Shown: positions 1 through 6,642, counted from the first letter of the stretch. The stretch: 13,771 nt of DNA from Pseudomonadota bacterium (GCA_021783385.1 JAJXTX010000027.1:1-13771), one strand, 5' to 3'. Notes: a model not told the origin generated them from the sequence alone. Numbers and translations: made by a program.

Positions 1-104
1 GCGCCAAAAGCGCCGTGTACGTCGGCATGCAAGCCGGTTGGGCGAGATTTTTCACGAGTAATCGTCATGCAAGCTTGCCGGACGTCTGGATGGCTATTCG
101 ATGA

Positions 105-275
105 GAGCTTGTTCAGACGTTCCCTAAGGCAGCGCAACAACAACGCGTTGTAGCGATGTTGGACACTCTGCTCGAAAAGACCGAACGTCTCGAAATCCTC
201 TACGACCAAAAGCTCGCCGACCTCGCCAACCTCCGCCAATCCCTCCTGCAAAAAGCCGGGTTATTCGAACTTGCC
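105..275 (+). pseudogene. C-terminal remnant of a type I specificity subunit (HsdS)
   Basis: Read from just after an in-frame TGA (102-104), this frame gives a short peptide containing QQQRVVAMLD, then LLEKTERLE, then a run ending in LRQSLLQKA. Type I S subunits end with this pattern: an EQQRIVA-type turn, a long helix, and LKQSLLxxAF. Only this tail survives. No target-recognition domain can be read in any frame of bases 1-104. The frame carries on without a stop into the UPF0158 gene, so a nominal ORF from ATG 156 to 707 would be a chimera. It fits with hsdR further downstream and suggests a rearranged type I restriction locus. It could also be a duplicated tail next to an intact hsdS lying left of the window. 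Confidence 0.75.
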
Positions 276-707
276 ATGAGCAAGCAAACCCCCGTCAAGC
301 TGGGTGACCTCGAAGACGCCCTGTTGTTCGTGGATGCGGGGAGCGGCTTTGACACCGCCGCCTGGGTATGCCGGGAAACGGGCGCCGTGTTGTGGCACGG
401 CGGCGACACCGACGATGTCGAACCGTTGCCGGTGGATATCGATGACGCGGAGCGCTATGTGCCGTTGCCGGACAAGCGCGAATTCGGGCTGGGCAAGCCG
501 CTGGCGCTGGAGTTCGCCCGCACGCAGCTGCCGGCATGCTACGAACAGGTTTGCGCGATGTTCTCGCACCGCGGCGCCTATGCCCGCTTCAAGGATCTGC
601 TGGAGCGCCACCAGAGCCTCGACGCCTGGCATCAGTGGGAGGCGGAGCAGACCCGCCAGGCGCTGCGCGAATGGTGCACGGACAACGGCCTCACCCCGGC
701 CGACTGA
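276..707 (+). CDS. UPF0158 family protein
   Basis: This 143-residue protein has the usual layout of UPF0158: an N-terminal VKLGDLEDALLFV helix, a WVCRETGAVLWHGG strand pair, a PLPVDIDD-ERYVPLP acidic stretch, and a C-terminal RGAYARFKDLLERH helix followed by LREWCTDNGL. The family's function is unknown. I chose ATG 276 because family members begin about there; the open frame runs 40 codons further upstream to ATG 156, but that extension is HsdS-like. No strong ribosome binding site precedes 276, so a fused product starting at 156 cannot be excluded. It converges with the minus-strand PIN gene, leaving about 100 bases between them, which contain a weak 7-bp inverted repeat (765-771/797-803). 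Confidence 0.8.
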   Translation: MSKQTPVKLGDLEDALLFVDAGSGFDTAAWVCRETGAVLWHGGDTDDVEPLPVDIDDAERYVPLPDKREFGLGKPLALEFARTQLPACYEQVCAMFSHRGAYARFKDLLERHQSLDAWHQWEAEQTRQALREWCTDNGLTPAD

Positions 708-810
708 TCGCTGGCGCCGGCATCCCTTCAATACTGCTGCACCGATACGTTTTCTGGCTGCTGCCGTAACGCTGCGCTCCGACCAGATCCGCTTGCCGTT
801 ACGAGGGCGC

Positions 811-1320
811 TTATGTGGCGGGATCGGCAGGGGAGTCACTAACCCAGTCGATCTGCCGATCGTCGCGCAGTGCGCTGGCATCGAAGCCGTTCTTCAGCGT
901 GATGGCGCGGGTTTGCAGATGACCACTTGAACGCAGGCGTTCACAGTACTTGTGCAGTGTGGAAGCATCTTCGGTCAGGATGAAAGCGATGTCTTCGTGG
1001 CTGGCCTGAGCCAGCAGCTTCACATCATCGCGCACCACCGCACGGGCATCCCCTTCATCACGCTGGCCAAGCACGTTCCAGAAGTTGGCGGCTATTTGTC
1101 CATGCGCCACGTTGAAATCGAGAAGGCGGAAGTTGTTGAGTGGCAATTCGGTGATGGGTTGCCGGATGCCGAACTCTGCAGCCACGACCGCCGAGAAGTA
1201 CATCGGCATGTCGCTCTTCATGAGATGGCGGTAATACTCCGCGGCCGTGGCGTGATGGGACCGATGCGCGTTGACCAGCGAGATCAGGTAGCTGGTGTCC
1301 AGCAGTACGGATACGCTCAT
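811..1320 (-). CDS. PIN-domain ribonuclease, VapC-like toxin
   Basis: This 169-residue protein is predicted to be a metal-dependent RNase of the PIN fold. The acidic residues that bind the metal in PIN domains are visible: D8 in LLDTSYLI, E49 in VAAEFG, D98/D99 in VRDDVKLLA, and D118 in ILTEDAS. It is longer than a typical VapC (about 130 residues) and has a C-terminal extension from about residue 130. Its ATG overlaps the TGA of the upstream 256-residue gene by four bases (ATGA), so the two are very likely translationally coupled, with the partner made first as in antitoxin-toxin operons. Sequence divergence from the second PIN protein at 3009-3470 indicates a separate acquisition. Toxin activity is inferred from fold and operon layout only. 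Confidence 0.8.
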   Translation of the reverse strand: MSVSVLLDTSYLISLVNAHRSHHATAAEYYRHLMKSDMPMYFSAVVAAEFGIRQPITELPLNNFRLLDFNVAHGQIAANFWNVLGQRDEGDARAVVRDDVKLLAQASHEDIAFILTEDASTLHKYCERLRSSGHLQTRAITLKNGFDASALRDDRQIDWVSDSPADPAT

Positions 1321-2087
1321 TCCTGGCTGTTCCGCAGGTTTTCCAGCCAGTCATCGGATACATCGGCCCACGCCTGTGTTCCCTTGCGCACCATGTCTTC
1401 GAATGCGGTCTCGTCCCAGGTGTTCTGGCGATCCTCGAAGCCGATCAAGGTCAGGTTGCGCAATTCGCCGGTGTTGAAATTTTCCTCGGCGGAAATCCTC
1501 AGCACGGCGGGTTTGTACAGGCGATTTCGTTCCTCGTCGGCCAGCAGTTGCTGGCTGCTGGCGATGGTCAGCGCCTTGCCGTTGTCCAGTTTCAGGTGGA
1601 CGTTGGCTTTGCTGGCGCCACCCAGGTCGGTGATCTGACCATGCAGGTATTTCTTGACGGCCACCCAGACAGCGGCGGTCTGGTCCCGGTAGTCGGATTC
1701 GGCGTCCACGCGAACGAAGGTTGCGCCGTTCTGGTCGGCCAACGTGTAGCGGCGATGGGGATTTTTGCGTGCCGCCGCCTGCCAGCGCTCGACGACGGCT
1801 GCACGCTTGGGGTCGATCTGGCCCAAGGTGGCGGGATGATCAAGTTGTGCCACGTCGGTCCAGAGGCCGGTCGCTGCCAGCAGACCGCTGGCAACCAAGG
1901 CAAGCGATCCTTCCGTGATGGCGATCATCACCTGATTGGGGTCGATGTCTTTTCCCGACCCGGCAAGAAATTCGCCGACGTCCTTCTGGAACTGCGCCAG
2001 CAACGCCAACGGGACGTGCGCAGGCCCGACCTCAGCATCCTGGATGCGGTCGTTCAACCCGAAGCGAAGGGTATTGGCCGGTTGCAT
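1317..2087 (-). CDS. Conserved hypothetical partner of the PIN protein, possible antitoxin
   Basis: I do not recognise a named family for this 256-residue protein. The N-terminal part (NTLRFGLNDRIQDAEVGP, then a helix LLAQFQKDVGEFLAG) is followed by an Ala/Leu-rich segment around GSLALVASGLLAAT. The middle contains a KNPHRRYTLAD stretch. The C-terminal part is beta-rich (RLYKPAVLRISAEENFNTGELRNLTLIGF) and ends with an acidic W-x-D-V-x-x-x-W-L-x-x-L pattern that could wrap a partner. It has no N-terminal AbrB, Phd or ribbon-helix-helix domain, and it is three times the size of a usual VapB. I chose ATG 2087 over an upstream TTG at 2141: a TACAAT box lies at the right distance for transcription to begin at that ATG. 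The four-base overlap with the PIN gene argues for a joint function. Confidence 0.6.
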   Translation of the reverse strand: MQPANTLRFGLNDRIQDAEVGPAHVPLALLAQFQKDVGEFLAGSGKDIDPNQVMIAITEGSLALVASGLLAATGLWTDVAQLDHPATLGQIDPKRAAVVERWQAAARKNPHRRYTLADQNGATFVRVDAESDYRDQTAAVWVAVKKYLHGQITDLGGASKANVHLKLDNGKALTIASSQQLLADEERNRLYKPAVLRISAEENFNTGELRNLTLIGFEDRQNTWDETAFEDMVRKGTQAWADVSDDWLENLRNSQE

Positions 2088-2094
2088 GTGCCCG

Positions 2095-2100
2095 ATTGTA
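2095..2100 (-). promoter_or_regulatory. Putative -10 box of the PIN pair (leaderless start)
   Basis: On the minus strand TACAAT ends seven bases before ATG 2087, and no Shine-Dalgarno sequence lies between. That places the expected transcription start at or next to the A of the start codon, as in a leaderless mRNA. No convincing -35 hexamer lies 16-18 bases upstream, so the call is tentative. Confidence 0.35.
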
Positions 2101-2146
2101 GTGCCTTGCCACGTGGATTGGGGCTGCTGGAAAGCGGGCAATAAGA

Positions 2147-2184
2147 ACCCCCGCGTAGGTTCCGGGGAACCAAGAGGCGGGGGT
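2147..2184. other. Nested GC-rich hairpin
   Basis: An 8-bp perfect outer stem (ACCCCCGC at 2147-2154 with GCGGGGGT at 2177-2184) encloses a second stem, GGTTC/GAACC at 2158-2162 and 2167-2171. It lies upstream of the minus-strand PIN pair. No T-run follows on the plus strand, so it is not a simple terminator. It may be a transcript structure or part of a mobile repeat. Confidence 0.5.
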
Positions 2185-2210
2185 CATGTTGTTAGCTACG
2201 CTAACACATG
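2185..2210. promoter_or_regulatory. Perfect inverted repeat, operator-like
   Basis: GTTAGC (2191-2196) and GCTAAC (2200-2205) are separated by TAC, and the symmetry extends to CATGT/ACATG (2185-2189/2206-2210) with one unpaired T. The size and symmetry are typical of operators bound by antitoxin repressors. It sits between the PIN pair and the broken ParE gene, so it may have served either; which one is not shown by the sequence. Confidence 0.4.
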
Positions 2211-2523
2211 GTGTTGCAGTTGCTGTTGCTGCTGATCTTGATCTTGATCTCCACTCTCTTGTGAGGTGGTGAGACGTGGAAGACAGGCCCGCAGGGGAGT
2301 CGACACGATGTCGAAAAGCCCGGCCACGGCTCACGGACTTGGCGGGCACAGCCCGACAAGCGCCGAGGAGGGTCGCCTTCTCTTGGTTACTTCTCTTACT
2401 CCGGACATCCTGCCCTGCGCCGTTCGGGCCAGCTGCGCTGTTCGCGCACGTTCCCGACGTGTGCGTGGCGATTCAAGAGAAGTAACGCGCCCTCCGCAGC
2501 AGGACGCAACGCTTTTTCCCACG
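2211..2523. repeat. Intergenic repeat element with terminal-like inverted repeat
   Basis: This gene-free stretch begins with GTTGCT/GATCTT micro-repeats (2211-2250) and contains a perfect 12-bp inverted repeat, GTTACTTCTCTT (2386-2397) and AAGAGAAGTAAC (2475-2486), around a 77-base loop rich in small GC hairpins such as CACGT/ACGTG. I recall similar GTTACTT-CTTT/AAAG-AAGTAAC pairs as recurrent intergenic elements in xanthomonads and pseudomonads, but copy number cannot be checked here. No transposase is present. The element directly abuts the broken parE tail, so it probably replaced the front of that gene. Confidence 0.5.
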
Positions 2524-2659
2524 TGCGACGACAAACGCGAGTTGGTGATCGGCCGCGATTCCCACGGTTATCTGGCGCTGTACCGCTATATGGCCGAATT
2601 CGACACCGTGTTTGTACTGGCCGTGAAGGGCGCAGCGTGAAACCGGGTTTGCTGGCTGA
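2524..2659 (+). pseudogene. ParE/RelE-family toxin, truncated and frameshifted
   Basis: The frame translates DDKRELVIGRDSHGYLALYR followed by a YMAEFDTVFVLAVKG segment. This is the conserved C-terminal half of ParE-type toxins (family pattern RELxIxxGxxGYxALYRYxxxxDTVxVLAxR). In frame it stops at TGA 2638-2640 with an aberrant GAA end. Shifting by one base near 2629-2632 restores QRETGFAG and a stop at 2657-2659, matching the family's usual GQREAGY end. The N-terminal half is missing and its place is taken by the repeat element. No matching antitoxin gene remains. The fragment is very unlikely to be functional. Confidence 0.7.
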
Positions 2660-2720
2660 TACGGCCCTGATCCGCGCCAGATTGCCCGCCTGGTTGCATT
2701 GTAGTAACGTTGCCACATCC

Positions 2721-2728
2721 GTGTACAC
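2721..2728. promoter_or_regulatory. Phd/YefM-type operator palindrome GTGTACAC
   Basis: The 8-bp palindrome GTGTACAC lies 11 bases before the antitoxin ATG. P1 Phd and E. coli YefM bind sites with the core TGTACA, and the gene that follows encodes a Phd/YefM-family antitoxin, so autoregulation is likely. TGTACA (2722-2727) could also be the -10 region, 17 bases after TTGTAG (2699-2704), but both hexamers match the consensus only weakly. Confidence 0.6.
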
Positions 2729-2739
2729 GGGAGATTCCC

Positions 2740-2994
2740 ATGACCATAACCACGCTTTCCAGCCGCGAACTCAACCAGGATCTGGGCCGCGCCAAACGCG
2801 CCGCGTTGCAAGGGCCGGTGTTCATCACCGACCGCGGCCATCCGGCGCATGTGTTGTTGAGCATCGCGGAATACCAGCGCCTGACGGGCAAGCGACGCAC
2901 TCTGGCTGAGGCGCTGAGCATGCCGGGGATGGAGAGCATCGAGTTCGATCCGCCCAGGCTGGACATCACGTTGCGCATTCCCGATTTCGATTGA
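2740..2994 (+). CDS. vapB: Phd/YefM-family antitoxin (VapB partner of VapC)
   Basis: This 84-residue protein begins MTITTLSSRELNQDLGRAKR and continues with GPVFITDRGHPAHVLLS, the DNA-binding N-terminal fold of the Phd/YefM family. The C-terminal part (RRTLAEALSMPGMESIEFDPP) is the flexible region that usually masks the toxin. I chose ATG 2740 because GGGAGA at 2729-2734 is a good ribosome binding site and family members start here; an upstream in-frame ATG at 2710 adds ten non-conserved residues and lies before the operator. It sits 14 bases ahead of vapC. It is expected to neutralise VapC and to repress its own promoter through the GTGTACAC site. Confidence 0.88.
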   Translation: MTITTLSSRELNQDLGRAKRAALQGPVFITDRGHPAHVLLSIAEYQRLTGKRRTLAEALSMPGMESIEFDPPRLDITLRIPDFD

Positions 2995-3008
2995 GTGGGG
3001 CTTGATGC

Positions 3009-3470
3009 ATGTATCTGCTCGACACCAACGTCGTTTCGGAAATTCGAAAAGTGGAAGAGGGTAGAGCCGATGCCCACGTGGCTGCCTGGCAATTGCAGGT
3101 GGACCCGGCGACCTGCTTCATTTCCGCGATGACGCTGATGGAGCTGGAGATCGGCGTGTTGCGCATGGAGCGGCGCGATGCGGTGCAGGGTGCTGTGTTG
3201 CGAGCCTGGTTGGAGCGTCGTGTATTGCCCGAATTTTCAGGGCGCGTGCTGGCGGTGGACGAGGCGGTGGCACGGTATTGTGCCAGGCTGCATGCGCCCG
3301 ATCCGCGCCCCGAGCGCGATGCACTGATTGCCGCCACCGCGCTGGTGCATGGAATGACGGTGGTTACACGCAATACGGGGGATTTCGCGCCGACCGGGGT
3401 GTTGTTGATCAATCCGTGGGAGCCGTTGACCTTGCAGGATGCACCGGGCCGCTACGTTGCTGCTGACTGA
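3009..3470 (+). CDS. vapC: VapC-type PIN-domain toxin
   Basis: This 153-residue PIN-domain RNase has the expected acidic metal-binding residues: D5 in YLLDTNVVSE, E45 in LMELEIG, D104 in RDALIAATA and D125 in NTGDF. VapC toxins cleave RNAs, typically tRNA or rRNA, once free of antitoxin; the target here is unknown. The start at 3009 places the LLDTN strand at residue 3, as usual, with a GTGGGG stretch upstream. The gene ends 15 bases before hsdR on the same strand, with no terminator between, so the antitoxin, toxin and hsdR probably form one transcript. Confidence 0.9.
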   Translation: MYLLDTNVVSEIRKVEEGRADAHVAAWQLQVDPATCFISAMTLMELEIGVLRMERRDAVQGAVLRAWLERRVLPEFSGRVLAVDEAVARYCARLHAPDPRPERDALIAATALVHGMTVVTRNTGDFAPTGVLLINPWEPLTLQDAPGRYVAAD

Positions 3471-3485
3471 ATCCTCCGGACCGAC

Positions 3486-5819
3486 ATGACTGAAACCGAG
3501 GCGGATACCCGCGCCAATCGCATCGACCCGATCCTGCGCGATGCCGGCTGGGGCGTGGTCGAGGGCTCGAAGGTGCATCGCGAGCTGATCTGCCCCGGCC
3601 GCATCACCGGCGGTGGCGGGCGGGCCAATCCGCTGTCGGCGGATTACGTGCTGAGCTATCGCGATCGCAAGCTGGCGGTGATCGAAGCCAAGCGTGCAGG
3701 CCTCGGACACACGGCGGGCGTGGGCCAGGCCAAGGATTATGCCGGCCGCCTCAAGGCGCGCTTCGCCTATGCGACCAACGGGCTGGGTTGGTACGGCATC
3801 GACATGCAGAGCGGAGCGGAGAGCGACATCGCCCTGCCGTTTCCGACGCCGCACGAGCTATGGCAACGCTGCTTCCCCGAGGGCAACGACTGGCGCGACC
3901 GCTTCGGCGCGGTGCCGTTCGAGACGGATGGCGGCAAGTGGCAGCCGCGCTACTACCAGCACAACGCGATCACCGCCGTGCTGGAGGCTATCGCCAGGGG
4001 CGAGCAGCGCATCCTGCTGACGCTGGCGACCGGTACCGGCAAGACCTCGATCGCGTTCCAGATTGCTTGGAAGCTGTTCCATGCGCAGTGGAACCTCAGC
4101 CGCGACACCTCGAATGAAGGCCGGGTGCGCCGGCCGCGCATCCTGTTTCTGGCCGACCGCAATATCCTCGCCGATCAGGCCTACAACGCGTTCAGTGCAT
4201 TTCCAGCGGATGCGCTATGCCGCATCAGCCCGGACGAGATCCGCAAGCAGGGCAAGATTCCGAAGAACGCGAATGTGTTCTTCACCATCTTCCAGACCTT
4301 CATGACCGGTGATGATGCGGGTGAAGAACCGCAGTTCACGTTCAAGGGTTACGCGGAAGATTTCTTCGACTTCATCGTAATCGACGAATGCCATCGTGGC
4401 GGGGCGCGGGACGAAAGCACCTGGCGCGGCATCCTCGAATACTTTGCGCCCGCCGTGCAGCTGGGCATGACCGCCACGCCCAAGCGCGATACCAACACCG
4501 ACACCTACCGCTACTTCGGCGACCCGGTCTACAGCTATGCATTGAAGGAAGGCATTGGCGACGGCTTCCTGACGCCGTTCAAGGTGCGGCAGATGGCCAG
4601 CACGCTCGATACCTATACGTTCTCCGACGAGGACGAGGTGGTCGGCGGCGAGATCGACCCGGACCGGGAGTACACCGAGGCCGACTTCAATACCAGGCTG
4701 ATCATTGATGCGCGCGAGGAAAGCCGCGTGCAGGAGTTCATGGACCAGATCGACCAGCGCCAGAAGACGCTGGTGTTCTGTGCCACCCAGGATCACGCCG
4801 CGCGCGTGCGCAACGCCATCAACCAGATCAAGGACAACCCCGACCCGCATTACTGCGAGCGGGTGACCGTCGACGACGCCAAGCTCGGCGAACAGCACCT
4901 GCGCGAGTTCCAGGACAACGAGAAGACGCTGCCGACGATCCTCACCACCTCGCAGAAGCTGTCGACCGGGGTGGATGCACGCAATGTGCGCAATATCGTG
5001 TTGCTTCGGCCGATCAAGTCGATGATCGAGTTCAAGCAGATCATCGGACGCGGCACGCGCACCTTCGACGGCAAGGACTTCTTCACCATCTACGACTTCG
5101 TGAAGGCCTATGAACACTTCAATGATGCGGCGTGGGACGGTGAGCCGCTGCCGCCGGATGAGCCCGGCAAACCCCGGGAGCGGCGCGAGACGGGCGAGTC
5201 AGCCGGGCAACGCGGTAGTGGCGTGAAGGAATCTCCCGAGCCGGTCGCGAAAATCGTGGTGAAGCTGGCCGATGGCAAGGAACGCCGGATTCGCTACGTC
5301 GCCGCGACAACCTACTGGCACGAGGGACGGCAGATCACCGCGCAGGAATTCATGGCGCAGTTGTTTGGCGACCTGGGCAACCTCGTGGCCTCGGAAGACG
5401 AACTGCGCGCGGTGTGGAGCGATCCGGATCGGCGTGAAGTGTTCCAGCAACGGCTGGCCGATCTGGGCTACGACGCCGAGCGGCTGGACGATATGCGCCG
5501 CCTGATCGACGCGCCGAACAGCGACATCTTCGATGTGCTGGCTTATGTGCGCTTTACCCTGGCACCGCTGTCCCGCACGGAGCGCGCGGGCGCCGCCCGG
5601 GCCAAAGGACTGGGCGGTTACCAGTGCGAGATGCGCGGCTTTCTGGAGTACGTGCTGGGCGCCTACGAAAGACACGGGGTCGACGAACTGGCTTCACGCA
5701 AGATCGCCGATTTCCTGCGCATCCGTTATGGAGGCACCAACGATGCCAAGCGCCTGCTGGGGCCGGTGCCTGCGATACGCGAGGCATTCATCGCGATTCA
5801 GGCGCACCTTTACCAGTGA
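3486..5819 (+). CDS. hsdR: Type I restriction enzyme R subunit (HsdR, EcoEI-like)
   Basis: This 777-residue protein is the motor and nuclease subunit of a type I restriction system: it translocates DNA using ATP and cuts it when bound to an HsdM/HsdS complex. The N-terminal nuclease domain shows D53 and E67-x-K69 (AVIEAKRAG). The helicase core shows Walker A TGTGKT (182-187), DECH (300-303), TATP (329-332) and motif VI QIIGRGTR (518-525). The C-terminal ~200 residues resemble the EcoEI-type R-subunit tail, after a low-complexity linker near 555-580. Length and motifs look intact. No hsdM or complete hsdS is in the window; only an hsdS tail lies 3 kb upstream. It may work with genes left of the window or be an orphan. 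Confidence 0.93.
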   Translation: MTETEADTRANRIDPILRDAGWGVVEGSKVHRELICPGRITGGGGRANPLSADYVLSYRDRKLAVIEAKRAGLGHTAGVGQAKDYAGRLKARFAYATNGLGWYGIDMQSGAESDIALPFPTPHELWQRCFPEGNDWRDRFGAVPFETDGGKWQPRYYQHNAITAVLEAIARGEQRILLTLATGTGKTSIAFQIAWKLFHAQWNLSRDTSNEGRVRRPRILFLADRNILADQAYNAFSAFPADALCRISPDEIRKQGKIPKNANVFFTIFQTFMTGDDAGEEPQFTFKGYAEDFFDFIVIDECHRGGARDESTWRGILEYFAPAVQLGMTATPKRDTNTDTYRYFGDPVYSYALKEGIGDGFLTPFKVRQMASTLDTYTFSDEDEVVGGEIDPDREYTEADFNTRLIIDAREESRVQEFMDQIDQRQKTLVFCATQDHAARVRNAINQIKDNPDPHYCERVTVDDAKLGEQHLREFQDNEKTLPTILTTSQKLSTGVDARNVRNIVLLRPIKSMIEFKQIIGRGTRTFDGKDFFTIYDFVKAYEHFNDAAWDGEPLPPDEPGKPRERRETGESAGQRGSGVKESPEPVAKIVVKLADGKERRIRYVAATTYWHEGRQITAQEFMAQLFGDLGNLVASEDELRAVWSDPDRREVFQQRLADLGYDAERLDDMRRLIDAPNSDIFDVLAYVRFTLAPLSRTERAGAARAKGLGGYQCEMRGFLEYVLGAYERHGVDELASRKIADFLRIRYGGTNDAKRLLGPVPAIREAFIAIQAHLYQ

Positions 5820-5925
5820 TGCCCGGAAACCTCATGGCAGAGCATCGTGGATCAAGCGATGCGCAGGCTAGTGGACATTGCCGCCATGGACCCAGTTCAA
5901 ACATGAGCTGTTTGCCGATATGGGA

Positions 5926-6360
5926 TCAGCGCGCGTAGCGCGCCCGGGGCTCGTTGACCTGCTTCTTGCCACGCAGACGGATGTGTTCGCGTAACCAGGT
6001 GGCGAACTCTGCTTCGGACAGGCTGCCTTCGGCGAGGGCGATCATGCGGATGTACTTATCCTCGTCGCTGGCGACGAGGTCGGCGCCGTTGAGGGCGAGG
6101 AAGACGCGGTAGCAGACGTGCGCCGTGCGCTTGTTGCCGTCGATGAAGGGATGATTGTGCGCCAGACCGAAGGCGAGGCTGGCGGCGAGGTCGGCGAGGT
6201 CCGGCGGCGGGTCGCCATAGGCGTGACTTTGCTGCGGGCGGGCCAGCGCGGAATCCAGCAGGTTGTCGTCGCGTACGCCGATGCCGCCGCCGTGTTCGGC
6301 GAGTTGCCGTTCGTGGATGGCGATGGCGAGCGGCCTCTCGATCCAGATGATCATGGCCAT
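5926..6360 (-). CDS. doc: Doc/Fic-family toxin (death on curing)
   Basis: This 144-residue Fic-fold protein carries HPFIDGNKR (residues 70-78), the Doc form of the Fic motif. In phage P1 Doc, a lysine at this place turns the enzyme into a kinase that phosphorylates EF-Tu rather than an AMP-transferase. GGIGVRDDNLLDSAL near residue 24 is also typical of Doc-like proteins. The start at 6360 is three bases past the stop of the AbrB-type gene; M3 is an alternative. The gene converges with hsdR. Activity against EF-Tu is inferred from the family. The full motif suggests an intact toxin. Confidence 0.88.
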   Translation of the reverse strand: MAMIIWIERPLAIAIHERQLAEHGGGIGVRDDNLLDSALARPQQSHAYGDPPPDLADLAASLAFGLAHNHPFIDGNKRTAHVCYRVFLALNGADLVASDEDKYIRMIALAEGSLSEAEFATWLREHIRLRGKKQVNEPRARYAR

Positions 6361-6363
6361 GGG

Positions 6364-6585
6364 CTATTGCGCCAGCTTGCGCAATACGTGGCGATCCTTG
6401 CGCATGATCTCCTCGGCCACCTCCATCTGCTTGGCCAGAGTGGGGTCGTAGGTGGTCAGGCGGATGCCGTCGGGAGTTTCCAGCGCGAACAGCTCGTCGC
6501 CTTTTTCCAGGCGCAGCCGCGCCAGCAGTTCGCGCGGCAGGATGACGCCGGCCGAGTTGCCGATGGTGGTGATCTTCAGCTTCAT
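6364..6585 (-). CDS. AbrB/MazE-type (SpoVT-AbrB) antitoxin
   Basis: This 73-residue protein has a swapped-hairpin DNA-binding domain: KLKITTIGNSAGVILPRELL, then LRLEKGDELFALETPDGIRL. The C-terminal helix (LAKQMEVAEEIMRKDRHVLRKL) is the likely toxin-binding part. GGAG seven bases before the ATG (minus strand) is a good ribosome binding site. It sits directly ahead of doc as the first gene of the pair, so it most likely neutralises Doc and represses the operon through the palindrome upstream. In P1 the partner of Doc is a Phd-type antitoxin; here an AbrB-type protein takes that place. Confidence 0.85.
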   Translation of the reverse strand: MKLKITTIGNSAGVILPRELLARLRLEKGDELFALETPDGIRLTTYDPTLAKQMEVAEEIMRKDRHVLRKLAQ

Positions 6586-6604
6586 GGCGGTCTCCGGAGT
6601 GGGT

Positions 6605-6620
6605 TATAACGTATGTTATA
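6605..6620 (-). promoter_or_regulatory. Operator and promoter of the AbrB-doc operon
   Basis: A perfect palindrome, TATAAC-GTAT-GTTATA, lies 20 bases upstream of the antitoxin start. On the minus strand its first arm reads TATAAC, a usable -10 box, 16 bases after a weak TTGCAT (6637-6642). A repressor bound here would block the promoter, fitting autoregulation by the AbrB-type antitoxin. Confidence 0.55.
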
Positions 6621-6642
6621 CGTGACGCCGGCTTGCATGCAA

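Noticed and set aside
25..37. A 13-base match GCATGCAAGCCGG shared in inverse orientation with 6628-6640
   Set aside because: A match of this length is expected by chance in a 13.8-kb window, and the flanks do not match, so I do not call it an attachment site.
80..120. ACGTCTGGA elements (also at ~7002-7012) resembling methionine-regulon MetJ boxes
   Set aside because: The matches are short, not arranged in tandem, and no methionine gene is nearby; the 82-90/112-120 pair lies next to the broken hsdS tail.
2088..2141. An 18-codon N-terminal extension of the 256-residue protein from TTG 2141
   Set aside because: TTG starts are rare, no ribosome site precedes it, and the extension contains the probable -10 box and looks non-conserved (Gln/Pro-rich).
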